Part shown: piece after piece, positions 1-9,562 of the stretch | Layout: every line of letters starts with the position of its first letter | Numbering within the stretch: the first letter of the stretch is position 1 | Assembly: GCA_947454735.1 (NCBI GenBank) | Contig: CANGLK010000012.1 | Coordinates: 1 to 39,459 of the forward strand | Source of the DNA: Candidatus Nanopelagicaceae bacterium | GTDB lineage: Bacteria > Actinomycetota > Actinomycetes > Nanopelagicales > Nanopelagicaceae | Reading direction: 5' to 3' | Length of the DNA stretch: 39,459 bases | Made by a program: the position numbers and the translations under genes | Notes under the pieces: model-generated | The model's input: the letters and a program-made list of their open reading frames with translations, nothing else | Database searches by the model: none | What the model was told of the DNA's origin: nothing

Positions 1-237
1 CGCAGCCTCGATTACCCTGCATCTGAGCGTGTAAAACGCACTCAAACCTGGCATGGAACCGATCGCCAATGTCGCGGAACAATCGTTCAAGCCCTCCGTG
101 AAAATTCAACGCTTAATAAGAAGCAGATCCACCTACTGTGGGATGTTCCTTCTCAAGTTGAGAAGGCAATCCTCACCTTGCTCGATGATGGACTCATTGA
201 AGAGCGCCGCAAGAATACTTATTCGCTCCCCCGCTAA
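1..237 (+). CDS. mutY: A/G-specific adenine glycosylase MutY, C-terminal end (partial)
   Basis: The frame is open from base 1 to a TAA at 235-237, giving 78 codons of the C-terminus; the start lies outside the window. The residues KRTQTWHGTDRQCRG resemble the stretch after the FeS cluster in actinobacterial MutY proteins, followed by a winged-helix-like tail (LLWDVPSQVEKAILTLLDDG). MutY removes adenine mispaired with 8-oxoguanine in base-excision repair. The placement near clpC and lysS agrees with the mycobacterial order, where mutY is also close by. The catalytic helix-hairpin-helix domain and the FeS cysteines are not in the window, so the call rests on the C-terminal motif and context. 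Confidence 0.75.
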   Translation, partial: RSLDYPASERVKRTQTWHGTDRQCRGTIVQALRENSTLNKKQIHLLWDVPSQVEKAILTLLDDGLIEERRKNTYSLPR

Positions 238-246
238 GGTGTGCAG

Positions 247-843
247 GTGGAGATTTATTTATACGCAGTCCTAGCGATCGTTGCGATGAATGCTCTTCCA
301 GCATTCGCACCGCCAACCTGGATGGCTCTTATCTTCTTTCTCATTAACTATGATGCAAATCCCGTTGCTCTAGTAATCCTTGGAGTTATCAGCGCAACCA
401 CTGGTCGCGGAATTCTTGCTTGGTACTTTAGAAAATTTGCCCATCTCATCCCCACACGTTTCTCTCGTAATATGGAGTACGCGGGTAAGTACATTGAGAG
501 CCAACCAGGTAAGCGTTATGCAATCCTCGCTCTCTTCTTATTCTCACCTATTTCTTCTGCACAACTCTTTGAAGCAGCGGGCATGATGAAGAGTATTAAG
601 TTGAAACCTCTCCTTGCAGCATTCGCCTTAGGCAGAACCTTCTCCTATTCCACTTATGTGACTGGGGCGGCTGCGCTTGCAGCGACAAGTTTTGGCGAAG
701 TGCTGATCGCAGAGATTAAATCTCCATGGGCTATCGCATTTCAATTCTTGATGATTGCCGGATTGATCGCACTTGGCTCTATCGATTGGAAATCAAAGCT
801 CCATCGCCACCACATACGACGAGGCACCCCCCACAATTTGTGA
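247..843 (+). CDS. Multi-pass membrane protein of unknown function
   Basis: This is a protein of about 198 residues with roughly five or six hydrophobic segments and a basic tail ending KLHRHHIRRGTPHNL. It follows mutY by a few bases and is probably cotranscribed with it. Two GTG starts are in frame, at 241 and 247. The AAGGTG at 236-241 sits at proper Shine-Dalgarno distance only from 247, so 247 is preferred; the difference is two residues. The segment LPAFAPPTWMALIFF near the N-terminus is vaguely reminiscent of DedA/VTT small membrane proteins, but no diagnostic motif is clear. I do not recognise the family with confidence. A role cannot be assigned beyond inner-membrane location. Confidence 0.7.
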   Translation: MEIYLYAVLAIVAMNALPAFAPPTWMALIFFLINYDANPVALVILGVISATTGRGILAWYFRKFAHLIPTRFSRNMEYAGKYIESQPGKRYAILALFLFSPISSAQLFEAAGMMKSIKLKPLLAAFALGRTFSYSTYVTGAAALAATSFGEVLIAEIKSPWAIAFQFLMIAGLIALGSIDWKSKLHRHHIRRGTPHNL

Positions 844-853
844 GAGGCGCCTC
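821..853. terminator. Possible bidirectional terminator between convergent genes
   Basis: The outer arms GAGGC (821-825) and GCCTC (849-853) flank an inner inverted repeat CACAA/TTGTG, in the short convergent gap before clpC ends at 871. The structure overlaps the last codons of the membrane protein gene. There is no strong T-run on either side, so this is a weak call. Confidence 0.3.
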
Positions 854-870
854 GAAGTATTTCTTAAGCT

Positions 871-3372
871 TTAAGCAGTTGGAGCTTCAGCGAGATCTTC
901 TGGTGAATCAGGTGATGAGACCTTAGGAGCTCCAGCAAATGTGAACTTCGCTTCGGCATCCTCACCCTCAACATCGACAACGATGATCTCTCCTGACTTA
1001 AGCTCACCGAACAAGATGCGCTCTGAGAGAGCATCTTCAATCTCGCGCTGGATAACGCGACGAAGTGGGCGAGCACCAAGAAGTGGGTCATAGCCACGAG
1101 CTGCAAGGAGATCCTTCGCAGCCTGTGTGAGCTCAATTCCCATGTCCTTAGCCTTGAGGCGATCATCGAGTCCAGCAATCATGAGATCGACAATCTGAAT
1201 GATCTGATCCTTGGTCAACTGGTGGAAGACGATGACATCATCGATACGGTTTAAGAATTCAGGGCGGAAGTGGCTCTTGAGTTCATCAGCAACCTTGCCC
1301 TTCATGCGCTCGTAATTGCCGAGGTCATCATCTGCGGCAGAGAAGCCGAGTCCGAGTGACTTGGAGATATCGCGAGTACCGAGGTTGGTTGTCATGATGA
1401 TGACAGTATTCTTAAAGTCGACGGTGCGGCCTTGTGAATCTGTCAGACGACCATCTTCAAGAACTTGGAGAAGTGAGTTAAAGATATCTGGGTGAGCCTT
1501 CTCGATCTCATCAAAGAGAACGACAGAGAATGGACGACGACGTACCTTCTCAGTGAGCTGCCCACCTTCGTCATAACCAACATATCCTGGAGGTGCACCG
1601 AAGAGACGTGATGCTGTGTGGCGCTCTGAGTATTCAGACATATCCAATTGGATAAGAGCTGACTCATCGCCGAAGAGGAAGGATGCAAGTGTGCGTGAGA
1701 GCTCTGTCTTACCGACACCGGATGGACCAGCGAAGATAAATGAACCGCCAGGACGCTTTGGATCCTTAAGCCCTGCACGTGTACGACGAATCGCTTGTGA
1801 CAAGGCCTTGATCGCCTGATCTTGACCGATAACGCGACGGTGGAGTTCATCCTCCATGCGAAGAAGTCGCGCAGTCTCTTCCTCAGTCAACTTAAATACT
1901 GGAATACCAGTTGAAGCTGAGAGAACCTGAGCGATGAGTTCTTCATCAACCTCAGTGACCTTATCGAGATCCGTTGCCTTCCAATTTTTCTCGGCCTCAT
2001 TCTTCTCTGCGATAAGAGTCTTCTCCTTATCGCGAAGTGCGGCAGCGCCTTCAAAATCTTGTCCATCGATTGCAGACTCTTTTGCCTTACGGGCCTCTGC
2101 GATCTTCTCATCGAATTCGCGGAGTTCAGCAGGTGCTGTCATCCGCTTAATACGAAGTCGTGAGCCAGCCTCATCAATCAAGTCGATTGCCTTATCTGGC
2201 AAGAAGCGATCAGAGATGTAGCGATCTGCAAGGTTTGCAGCAGCTGAAAGCGCGCCATCTGTAATAGATACGCGGTGGTGGGTTTCGTAGCGATCGCGAA
2301 GGCCCTTCAAAATTTCGATGGTGTGAGCAACTGATGGCTCTTTCACCTGAATTGGCTGGAAGCGACGCTCAAGAGCTGCATCCTTTTCGATGTGCTTGCG
2401 ATACTCATCGAGAGTTGTTGCACCGATTGTCTGGAGCTCACCGCGAGCGAGCATTGGCTTCAAGATGCTTGCAGCATCAATTGCGCCTTCTGCAGCACCT
2501 GCACCGACAAGTGTGTGAATCTCATCGATAAAGATGATGATGTCGCCACGTGTCTTGATCTCTTTAAGAACTTTCTTGAGACGCTCTTCAAAATCTCCAC
2601 GGTAACGTGAACCAGCAACGAGCGCGCCGAGATCGAGTGAGTAGAGCTGCTTATCCTTCAAAGTCTCAGGAACATCATTCTTTGCAATCGCTTGTGCAAG
2701 ACCTTCAACTACTGCGGTCTTACCAACACCTGGCTCACCGATAAGAACTGGATTGTTCTTTGTGCGACGTGAGAGAACCTGCATGACGCGCTCAATCTCT
2801 AAGTCACGACCAATTACTGGATCGAGCTTTCCTTCACGCGCTGCAACTGTGAGGTTGCGTCCAAATTGATCGAGAACGAGAGATGTTGATGGTGTGCCTT
2901 CTGCTGGTCCACCTTGTGTCACTGCTTCCTTACCCTGGTAACCAGAGAGAAGTTGAATCACAGTTGAGCGAACGCGGTTGAGATCTGCGCCAAGCTTGAC
3001 GAGAACCTGAGCTGCTACGCCTTCACCTTCACGAATAAGTCCAAGAAGAATGTGCTCTGTGCCGATGTAGTTGTGGCCGAGTTGAAGTGCTTCGCGAAGT
3101 GAAAGTTCGAGAACCTTCTTTGCGCGAGGTGTAAATGGAATGTGACCGCTAGGTGCCTGCTGGCCCTGGCCGATGATCTCTTCTACCTGTGCGCGCACAG
3201 CATCGAGTGAGATGCCCATTGATTCGAGAGCTTTCGCTGCAACGCCTTCACCTTCGTGGATGAGGCCGAGGAGGATGTGCTCGGTACCGATGTAGTTGTG
3301 GTTGAGCATGCGTGCCTCTTCTTGCGCCAAGACAACGACGCGGCGGGCTCGATCGGTAAAGCGCTCAAACAT
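871..3372 (-). CDS. clpC: Clp protease ATP-binding subunit ClpC (Hsp100/AAA+)
   Basis: This 833-residue protein has normal ClpC length and a complete architecture. Two N-domain repeats (about 1-70 and 78-145) each contain [14 protein letters not shown]. The first AAA+ module has Walker A GEPGVGKT (212-219) and Walker B IDE (around 283). A UVR-type middle segment lies near 418-455. The second AAA+ module has GPSGVGKT (549-556) and LFDEIEKAH (around 620). The LGF loop near 675 is the kind used to dock ClpP. It unfolds substrates for ClpP in the cytoplasm. The start is fixed by AGAAGGAGA (3377-3385 on the complementary strand) just before the ATG. It is the last gene of the long minus-strand block but has its own 130-bp upstream region, so separate stress control is plausible. 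Confidence 0.97.
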   Translation of the reverse strand: MFERFTDRARRVVVLAQEEARMLNHNYIGTEHILLGLIHEGEGVAAKALESMGISLDAVRAQVEEIIGQGQQAPSGHIPFTPRAKKVLELSLREALQLGHNYIGTEHILLGLIREGEGVAAQVLVKLGADLNRVRSTVIQLLSGYQGKEAVTQGGPAEGTPSTSLVLDQFGRNLTVAAREGKLDPVIGRDLEIERVMQVLSRRTKNNPVLIGEPGVGKTAVVEGLAQAIAKNDVPETLKDKQLYSLDLGALVAGSRYRGDFEERLKKVLKEIKTRGDIIIFIDEIHTLVGAGAAEGAIDAASILKPMLARGELQTIGATTLDEYRKHIEKDAALERRFQPIQVKEPSVAHTIEILKGLRDRYETHHRVSITDGALSAAANLADRYISDRFLPDKAIDLIDEAGSRLRIKRMTAPAELREFDEKIAEARKAKESAIDGQDFEGAAALRDKEKTLIAEKNEAEKNWKATDLDKVTEVDEELIAQVLSASTGIPVFKLTEEETARLLRMEDELHRRVIGQDQAIKALSQAIRRTRAGLKDPKRPGGSFIFAGPSGVGKTELSRTLASFLFGDESALIQLDMSEYSERHTASRLFGAPPGYVGYDEGGQLTEKVRRRPFSVVLFDEIEKAHPDIFNSLLQVLEDGRLTDSQGRTVDFKNTVIIMTTNLGTRDISKSLGLGFSAADDDLGNYERMKGKVADELKSHFRPEFLNRIDDVIVFHQLTKDQIIQIVDLMIAGLDDRLKAKDMGIELTQAAKDLLAARGYDPLLGARPLRRVIQREIEDALSERILFGELKSGEIIVVDVEGEDAEAKFTFAGAPKVSSPDSPEDLAEAPTA

Positions 3373-3456
3373 GGCATCTCCTTCTACAGTGGATCTCGCG
3401 TAAGCCTATCGCCCGCCTGCATAAGCGCGCGAGGCGAGGTTATTACGCTGATAGAA

Positions 3457-3470
3457 CCCCAAATATGGGG
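3457..3470. repeat. Short inverted repeat in the clpC upstream region
   Basis: CCCCA-AATA-TGGGG forms a 5-bp stem with a 4-base loop inside the 130-bp gap (3373-3502) between the acetyltransferase gene and clpC. A second CCCCATAT copy lies about 30 bases away, next to the acetyltransferase stop codon. It could be a weak terminator for the upstream operon or an operator for clpC. On the minus strand a -10-like TAATAA lies about 15 bases downstream of it. It does not match the CIRCE element (TTAGCACTC-N9-GAGTGCTAA). No clear ClgR box was identified. Confidence 0.35.
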
Positions 3471-3502
3471 CTGATATTCCCTTTAAGGCCAGGTATATGG
3501 GG

Positions 3503-3997
3503 TTAGAGGTTAAGGAGCATTCGGGTATTGCCGAGGGTATTTGGCTTCACGGATTCGAGATCCAAGAACTCTGCCACACCAGCGTCATATGAACGCAATA
3601 GCTCGGCATAAACATCTGGCTCTACCGGAGTTCCTTGAATCTCTTTAAATCCAAGGCTTCCAAAGAATTCGGTTTCAAAGGTAAGGCAGAAGATGCGCTC
3701 TACACCGATTGTCTTTGCACGATCGATGATTGAATCGAGAATCTTTCGTCCGACGCCTTTGCCATGAAGATGTTCTGCAACTGCAACGGTACGAACCTCT
3801 GCAAGGTCCTCCCAGAGAATGTGCAATGCGCCGCAGCCAACTACAACGCCATCTTCGATAGCAACAGTAAATTCTTGAACTGATTCATATAGCGTCACTG
3901 TCTCTTTATTGAGCAAGCGGCGTTGAAGCGCAAATGCATCGATAAGAGCGCGGATACCTTTGATATCCGAAGTGCGCGCTGGACGAATCTCAACCAT
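3503..3997 (-). CDS. argA: GNAT acetyltransferase, short actinobacterial N-acetylglutamate synthase type
   Basis: The 164-residue protein is a single GNAT domain. The acetyl-CoA loop is visible as VAVAEHLHGKGVGRKIL (about 92-108). The segments VGCGALHILWEDLAEVRTVAV, LTFETEFFGSLGFKEI and the C-terminal SYDAGVAEFLDLESVKPNTLGN closely follow my memory of M. tuberculosis Rv2747, the short NAGS that makes N-acetylglutamate for arginine synthesis. It starts 5 bases after the lysS stop codon, so it is cotranscribed with lysS. It is not linked to other arg genes here. In mycobacteria the place between lysS and clpC holds lsr2 instead. Family membership is strong; the exact substrate is inferred from similarity. 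Confidence 0.82.
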   Translation of the reverse strand: MVEIRPARTSDIKGIRALIDAFALQRRLLNKETVTLYESVQEFTVAIEDGVVVGCGALHILWEDLAEVRTVAVAEHLHGKGVGRKILDSIIDRAKTIGVERIFCLTFETEFFGSLGFKEIQGTPVEPDVYAELLRSYDAGVAEFLDLESVKPNTLGNTRMLLNL

Positions 3998-4002
3998 CGT
4001 TC

Positions 4003-5511
4003 TTATTCAACCTCTGGCTTTACCAATGGGAACAAGATTGTTTCGCGAATACCGAGACCCGTAAGTGCCATGAGAAGACGATCAACGCCCATTCCCATTC
4101 CACCCATTGGAGGCATTCCGAACTCCATTGCACGCAAGAAATCTTCATCAACCTGCATCGCTTCAAGGTCGCCCTTTGCGCCGAGCTGTGCCTGCTCTAC
4201 TAGGCGATCGCGCTGAATCACTGGATCGATAAGTTCTGAGTAACCAGTTGCTAGTTCAAAGCCATCAACGTAGAGATCCCACTTCTCGACAACTCCAGGT
4301 GTCTCGCGGTGTGCGCGAACAAGTGGAGATGTATCAACTGGATAACCCATAACAAAAGTTGGTTCGATTAATTGATCTGATGCAACGTGCTCGAAGATCT
4401 CTTCAGCGAGCTTTCCGGTAACCCACTTAGGATCAATCTTCATCCCGAGCTTCTCTGCATACTTCTTAAGATCTGCATAAGGAGTCAGGGCTGTGACAGT
4501 CTCGCCAACGCCGTTAGAGATAGCGTCGTATAAGGAGATTTCACGCCATGTTCCGCCGAGGTCCTTCTGGCTTCCATCTGCATGTGTCACAACATGTGAG
4601 CCAGCAACAGCCATTGCAGCGTTCTGAATCAGAGTGCGTGTGACATCAGCGATAGATCGCCAATCCCCATAAGACATATATGACTCAACCATTGCGAACT
4701 CTGGTGAGTGTGATGAATCTGCGCCTTCGTTACGGAAGTTACGATTGATTTCAAAGACGCGCTCGATACCACCGACAACGCAACGCTTAAGGAAGAGCTC
4801 TGGCGCGATGCGCATATAGAGATCCATATCGTAAGCATTTGAGAAAGTCTTAAATGGTCGTGCCGCTGCGCCACCATGCATTACCTGAAGCATTGGTGTC
4901 TCAACTTCGATGAAGTCGTAATTATTAAAGGTATCGCGAAGTGAGCGCATTACCTGAGGACGCATACGTGCAGCTGCACGTGCTTCCGGGCGAACAATCA
5001 AATCAACATAACGCATACGAACACGTGTCTCTTCAGACATCGGCTTGTGATCATTTGGCAATGGGCGAAGTGATTTTGATGCGAGCTTCCAAGAGTTTGC
5101 AAGGATTGAGAGTTCGCCGCGCTTTGATGTAATGATTTCGCCAGTAACGCTAACAATGTCACCTAGATCAATATCTGACTTCCACGCATCGAGAGCATCT
5201 TGACCGACCTTGTCGAGTGAGAGCATCGCCTGTAGTTCGGTTCCATCACCTTCGCGAAGCGTGGCAAAACAGAGCTTGCCGGTATCGCGCTTAAAGATAA
5301 TGCGTCCTGTAAGAGATTCGATATCGCCTGTTGCAACATCGATATCGAGCCCTGTGTACTTCTCGCGGATGGCTTTCAGTGAAGTGGTGCGATCTACTGC
5401 AACCGGGTAAGGCTCAACGCCGCGCTCGAGCAGGCCGGCACGCTTTTCACGGCGGATACGGAGCTGTTCTGGAAGGTCATCTTCTACTGCAGGCGTATTT
5501 TCGGTCGTCAT
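4003..5511 (-). CDS. lysS: Lysyl-tRNA synthetase, class II
   Basis: The 502-residue length is normal for class II LysRS. An N-terminal OB-fold (about 65-150) is followed by the catalytic core. Motif 2 is [14 protein letters not shown] (259-272), the LysRS-specific form. Motif 3 is [12 protein letters not shown] near the C-terminus, followed by the typical RETILFPL tail. The enzyme attaches lysine to tRNA-Lys; one tRNA-Lys gene lies at the right edge of the window. The gene follows coaX after 25 bases and precedes the NAGS-like gene by 5 bases. A TAGACT hexamer 9 bases before the ATG could be an internal promoter, but this is weak. Confidence 0.97.
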   Translation of the reverse strand: MTTENTPAVEDDLPEQLRIRREKRAGLLERGVEPYPVAVDRTTSLKAIREKYTGLDIDVATGDIESLTGRIIFKRDTGKLCFATLREGDGTELQAMLSLDKVGQDALDAWKSDIDLGDIVSVTGEIITSKRGELSILANSWKLASKSLRPLPNDHKPMSEETRVRMRYVDLIVRPEARAAARMRPQVMRSLRDTFNNYDFIEVETPMLQVMHGGAAARPFKTFSNAYDMDLYMRIAPELFLKRCVVGGIERVFEINRNFRNEGADSSHSPEFAMVESYMSYGDWRSIADVTRTLIQNAAMAVAGSHVVTHADGSQKDLGGTWREISLYDAISNGVGETVTALTPYADLKKYAEKLGMKIDPKWVTGKLAEEIFEHVASDQLIEPTFVMGYPVDTSPLVRAHRETPGVVEKWDLYVDGFELATGYSELIDPVIQRDRLVEQAQLGAKGDLEAMQVDEDFLRAMEFGMPPMGGMGMGVDRLLMALTGLGIRETILFPLVKPEVE

Positions 5512-5536
5512 AGTGGGTGGAGTCTACCTTTTACGC

Positions 5537-6301
5537 CTATTGATTCTTCTCATGTATCAATCGAAGGCCAATCAGCGTTAAATCTGGCTCATATTCATCG
5601 ATTGTCTCTGCTACTCCGATAATCAATGGAGCGAGTCCACCTGTTGCAATAACTGTCGGAGATTCATCGAATTCAAGTGCGAGCTCTGCTGTGATGCGAT
5701 CTACGAGGCCATCTACCTGACCTGCAAATCCAAAGATGGTTCCTGATTGAAGCGCCTCAACTGTGTTCTTGCCAATCACTGACTTAGGTCGAATGAGCTC
5801 AACTTTACGGAGCTGCGCAGCACGTGATGCGAGAGCATCGACTGAGATTTCAATTCCGGGAGCAAGCGCGCCGCCAAGGAATTCTCCCTTTGGTGAGACA
5901 ACATCGAGATTTGTGGATGTTCCAAAGTCCACAACGATTGCAGGTCCACCATAGAGAGTGTGGGCAGCGAGAGTATTAACGATGCGATCTGCGCCAATCT
6001 CTTTTGGATTATCTACAAGAAGCTGGACACCTGTCTTTGTTCCTGGCTCAACAATAGTTGTAGGTAGCTCTGAGAAGTAGGTACTAATCATTGTGCGAAG
6101 TTCACGAAGCGTTGCAGGAACAGTCGAACAAATCGAAAGCCCGGTCAATGTATAGCCGGTGACTAGTGCATTGAATTGGAGCCATAACTCATCTGCGGTG
6201 GTGCGCGGATCCGTCTTCACGCGCCATGACTTTATGAGCTCTTTGCCTTCAAAGATTCCAAGAACCGTATTTGTATTTCCAACATCGACAGTTAATAGCA
6301 T
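5537..6301 (-). CDS. coaX: Type III pantothenate kinase
   Basis: The 254-residue protein has the CoaX ASKHA-fold signatures: DVGNTNT at 6-12 for phosphate binding, GADR at 103-106, and DFGTSTNLD at 125-133 (usually DFGTATT.D). LGGALAPGI follows at about 142-150. It phosphorylates pantothenate, the first step of CoA synthesis, and type III enzymes are typically not feedback-inhibited by CoA. The gene starts 2 bases after the nadC stop and is read in the same direction as panC further upstream, so synthesis and use of pantothenate are encoded in one block. M. tuberculosis has coaX in the same place. Confidence 0.96.
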   Translation of the reverse strand: MLLTVDVGNTNTVLGIFEGKELIKSWRVKTDPRTTADELWLQFNALVTGYTLTGLSICSTVPATLRELRTMISTYFSELPTTIVEPGTKTGVQLLVDNPKEIGADRIVNTLAAHTLYGGPAIVVDFGTSTNLDVVSPKGEFLGGALAPGIEISVDALASRAAQLRKVELIRPKSVIGKNTVEALQSGTIFGFAGQVDGLVDRITAELALEFDESPTVIATGGLAPLIIGVAETIDEYEPDLTLIGLRLIHEKNQ

Positions 6302-6303
6302 TT

Positions 6304-7128
6304 CTACTCCGCTCTCAGATCTAGACCAATATCAAGGACAGCAGCGCTATGAGTTAACGCACCAATTGCAATGTAATCGACGCCAGATTCTGCATATTCC
6401 TTCGCAAGTTCGAGTGTTATGCCACCTGAAGCTTCTAGTTTGGTAGCACCGTTGACGATTGCAACAGCCTCTGCACAGGTAGCGGGACTCATATTGTCGA
6501 GGAGAATGAGATCTGGTTTGAGTGGAAGCACTTCGCGCAATTGATCGAGAGTATCGACCTCAATCTCAATTGGAGCAGACGGAAATGCGCTACGAACAGC
6601 GGAAAATGCTTGCGAGACGCCGCCGGCAGCTGCGATGTGATTATCTTTAATTAGCGCCGCATCAGAGAGCGACATACGATGATTTGTTCCACCGCCCATA
6701 CGCACTGCGTATTTTTCTAATTGGCGATATCCCGGGGTTGTCTTACGTGTGTCGCGCACTTTGCAATTAGTACCTGCAACAGCTGCAACCCACTTAGAGG
6801 TTTCAGTTGCGATCCCGCTGAGATGTCCAACAAAGTTTAGAGCTGTGCGTTCGGCAAGAAGTATTGCGCGGGTATTTCCAGAGACGGTCAAGAGAACATC
6901 TCCTGCAGAAATCGCATCTCCATCGCTCTTCTTTATTGAGATATCAGTCAGGCCAACTTCTTCAAGTACTGCCTTCACCATCTCGATACCTGCAAGTCGT
7001 CCACTCTTTCGTGCTGTGAAATCTGCAGTGCTGATCGACTCTGCTGAGATAGTAGAGACAGAGGTGACATCTTCTCCGCCCTGCAGGTCTTCTGCTAGCG
7101 CCGCTGCAATCAGGTTCTTATCGATCAT
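6304..7128 (-). CDS. nadC: Nicotinate-nucleotide pyrophosphorylase (quinolinate phosphoribosyltransferase)
   Basis: The protein is 274 residues, the usual QPRTase length. Family motifs are VRDTRKTTPGYR (124-135), GGGTNHR (145-151) and ALIKDNHI (158-165), which form the quinolinate and PRPP site. The ASGGI segment closes the barrel. It converts quinolinate plus PRPP to nicotinate mononucleotide in de novo NAD synthesis. The start overlaps the nadB stop in an ATGA arrangement (7125-7128), which indicates translational coupling to L-aspartate oxidase. Quinolinate synthase (nadA) is not in the window. Confidence 0.97.
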   Translation of the reverse strand: MIDKNLIAAALAEDLQGGEDVTSVSTISAESISTADFTARKSGRLAGIEMVKAVLEEVGLTDISIKKSDGDAISAGDVLLTVSGNTRAILLAERTALNFVGHLSGIATETSKWVAAVAGTNCKVRDTRKTTPGYRQLEKYAVRMGGGTNHRMSLSDAALIKDNHIAAAGGVSQAFSAVRSAFPSAPIEIEVDTLDQLREVLPLKPDLILLDNMSPATCAEAVAIVNGATKLEASGGITLELAKEYAESGVDYIAIGALTHSAAVLDIGLDLRAE

Positions 7129-8738
7129 TTATCGCCGACCTCCTGATATCCCGTAGTCCATGCACCGCTCTGATCTAGATCTTGCACGATGCGCTTGCGC
7201 CAGAGATCACTCGTCTCTGGGAAATCTTCACGCCAGTGAGAGCCGCGAGTCTCCTGGCGAATAAGTGCTGCTTTAAGAATTGCTTGAGCTAATTGGAAGA
7301 GGTTTGTCGCCTCCCATGCCTCGACACATGGCTCGGTACTGCGACGATCTTCAATTCGTGTGAGATCTGCACTTGTCTTGAGAAGTGAATCTGAAGAACG
7401 TAATACACCTGCTCCTCGGCTCATAGAATTTTGAAGATCTGCTCGCACACGAGGATCAAGGAGAATCTCTCGTGATGCATTCTCAACTGGAGATCCGGGC
7501 TCTGGAGTATGCGCAGCAATATCTGCAGCGATACGTGCGCTAAATACCAATCCCTCTAGAAGTGAATTTGATGCGAGGCGATTGGCTCCGTGAACGCCTG
7601 AACATGCAGTCTCTCCACATGCATAGAGCCCCGGAACGCTGGTGCGACCATTGAGATCGACGCGGACTCCCCCTGATGCGTAATGTGAAGCAGGAGCAAC
7701 AGGAATGAGGTCCCTCATTGGGTCAATATTGTGCGCTATGCACGATGCGTAGATTGTCGGGAAGCGCTTCTCAAATCCCTCGATATGTCGAACATCGAGC
7801 CAGACGTGATGAGCACCGGTCTCATTCATGACTCGCATACTTGCAATTGCAACGACATCACGTGGTGCTAGTTCGGCCAAGGGATGTAATCCCTGCATAA
7901 AGCGATTGCCTTTGTCATCCAAGAGATAGGCGCCTTCGCCGCGGACCGCTTCAGAGATTAAGGGTTGTTGACCTTTTGAGTTATCGCCGAGCCAGAGAAC
8001 AGTCGGATGAAATTGAATGAACTCAACATCGGCAACCTTTGCACCTGCCCGAAGAGCAAGTGCTACTCCATCACCGGTTGAGACTGAAGGATTCGTTGTC
8101 TGAGCAAATACCTGGCCGAGACCACCAGTTGCAAGTACAACTGCTTTACCGAGAGCGCGACCAACGCCATCGCGGCTACCTGCACCTATAACGTGGAGAG
8201 TGACGCCACATACTTCACCATCTTCATCTTTCAGTGCATCAAGAACAAGTGCATGCTCAACGACTTCAATCTCTGGATCATTATGCACAGCTGCAAGTAG
8301 TGCGCGAGATACTTCTGCACCAGTTGCATCCCCGCCTGCGTGAATAATTCGATTTCGGTGGTGGCCACCTTCGCGGGTAAGTGAGATTTCACCTGATGCT
8401 TCGGTATCGAACTTTGCACCGCGCTCAATCAGTTTGCGAACAGCTTCTGGTCCTTCAGTCACCAGAACGCGAACTGCAGCTGCATCACAGAGACCTGCCC
8501 CTGCTTCTAAAGTATCTTCTAAATGCTCTTCAGGTGAATCACCTTCACCGAGAGCTGCTGCAATTCCGCCCTGCGCCCATTTTGTGGAACCTTCATCGAC
8601 TCGAGCTTTAGTAACAAGGAGAACCGATAGTCCATATGTGCGGCATTGAAGTGCTGTTGTAAGTCCGGCAATTCCAGATCCCACAACAATGACATCTGCG
8701 GTTGCAGTCCATCCAGGGGCAGGGGCGAGTAGCTTCAT
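7125..8738 (-). CDS. nadB: L-aspartate oxidase
   Basis: This 537-residue flavoprotein belongs to the succinate dehydrogenase/fumarate reductase flavoprotein family. The FAD dinucleotide-binding motif is VVGSGIAGL (18-26). TKWAQGGIAAAL (52-63), the active-site segment HHRNRIIHAGGDATG (126-140), SEAVRGEGAYL and YACGETACSGVHGANRLASNSLLEGLVF-type residues follow in order. It oxidises aspartate to iminoaspartate, the first step of the aspartate route to NAD. The ATG shares one base with the panC stop codon (TAATG), and its stop overlaps nadC. The usual partner nadA is missing from this cluster. Confidence 0.97.
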   Translation of the reverse strand: MKLLAPAPGWTATADVIVVGSGIAGLTTALQCRTYGLSVLLVTKARVDEGSTKWAQGGIAAALGEGDSPEEHLEDTLEAGAGLCDAAAVRVLVTEGPEAVRKLIERGAKFDTEASGEISLTREGGHHRNRIIHAGGDATGAEVSRALLAAVHNDPEIEVVEHALVLDALKDEDGEVCGVTLHVIGAGSRDGVGRALGKAVVLATGGLGQVFAQTTNPSVSTGDGVALALRAGAKVADVEFIQFHPTVLWLGDNSKGQQPLISEAVRGEGAYLLDDKGNRFMQGLHPLAELAPRDVVAIASMRVMNETGAHHVWLDVRHIEGFEKRFPTIYASCIAHNIDPMRDLIPVAPASHYASGGVRVDLNGRTSVPGLYACGETACSGVHGANRLASNSLLEGLVFSARIAADIAAHTPEPGSPVENASREILLDPRVRADLQNSMSRGAGVLRSSDSLLKTSADLTRIEDRRSTEPCVEAWEATNLFQLAQAILKAALIRQETRGSHWREDFPETSDLWRKRIVQDLDQSGAWTTGYQEVGDK

Positions 8739-9511
8739 TACTTCTTCTCGCTCTTCACGGCCATATTGTCGAGCAAACGGATGCCATTAATCCAACCGGC
8801 GACTATTGCACGCGTAAATTCACTCTCTTCGGTAGGGGCTAAGAAAGTCTTCTCATCTATGTAGTCGGCATAATCAACGGTGAGCGCTGGTTCGCTTGCA
8901 AGGATTGAGCGGAGCTCTCCTTCGCTCTCTGAATCACGGAGCGCCTGAGAGATTATCTTCGCTGCAATCCGACCTTTAGGATCGAGTCGAACATTGCGAG
9001 ATGACATCGCCAACCCGTCGTTTTCACGAATGATTGGAGCGGCGACAATTTCCACTTCAGCTGCAATCTCGCGAATGAGAGCCAACTGCTGAAAATCTTT
9101 CTCGCCAAAGATAGCAACTTTAGGTTTCACCAAATCAAAGAGGCGGCGAACCACTGTGACCACGCCATCAAAGTGACCAGGTCGCGAGGAGCCTTCGTAG
9201 AGAGCTGCGATTGGCCCCGCAGTAAGTGTTGGAAAGCCCTCTGGATATATCTCTTCGTACGTCGGAAACCAGAGATGTGTCACACCATATTCTTCAGCGA
9301 GCTCAATATCTCGCTCTGGTGTGCGCGGATACTTCTCGAGATCTTCTTTATTTTCGAATTGAAGTGGATTTACATAGATGCTTGCAACCACATCATCTGA
9401 ATATTGCGATGCAACTGTAAAGAGAGAGCCATGTCCGGCATGAAGTGCGCCCATAGTTGGAACAAAAGCGCAGGCAGAAGGAAGCTCCTGTGCGTTCTTT
9501 ACTACCTTCAT
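8738..9511 (-). CDS. panC: Pantothenate synthetase (pantoate--beta-alanine ligase)
   Basis: The protein is 257 residues, slightly shorter than the E. coli enzyme. The nucleotidyltransferase HIGH-like motif is PTMGALHAGHGSL (18-30); most members have GHLSL, so the Gly after GH is a small deviation. YVNPLQF, FDGVVTVVRRLFDLVKP, FGEKDFQQL and MSSRNVRL follow as expected. It joins pantoate and beta-alanine using ATP. A GGA-rich Shine-Dalgarno lies before the ATG, and the 51-bp gap from folK is the largest one in this part of the block. panB and panD are not in the window. Confidence 0.96.
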   Translation of the reverse strand: MKVVKNAQELPSACAFVPTMGALHAGHGSLFTVASQYSDDVVASIYVNPLQFENKEDLEKYPRTPERDIELAEEYGVTHLWFPTYEEIYPEGFPTLTAGPIAALYEGSSRPGHFDGVVTVVRRLFDLVKPKVAIFGEKDFQQLALIREIAAEVEIVAAPIIRENDGLAMSSRNVRLDPKGRIAAKIISQALRDSESEGELRSILASEPALTVDYADYIDEKTFLAPTEESEFTRAIVAGWINGIRLLDNMAVKSEKK

Positions 9512-9562
9512 GGCTCCAGTCCTTTCAGGTACCGGGCTAGCAGATGTTGTAAGTCTAAAGCG

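Noticed and set aside
3457-3470. CIRCE or HAIR heat-shock operator upstream of clpC
   Set aside because: The inverted repeat has the wrong sequence and spacing for the CIRCE consensus, and no CTTGAGT-type repeat is present.
864-3474. Many open frames antisense or out of frame within clpC, lysS, ftsH and araA
   Set aside because: They lie inside well-conserved genes, have low-complexity Arg/Ser-rich translations and no start signals; they are shadows of the true coding frames.
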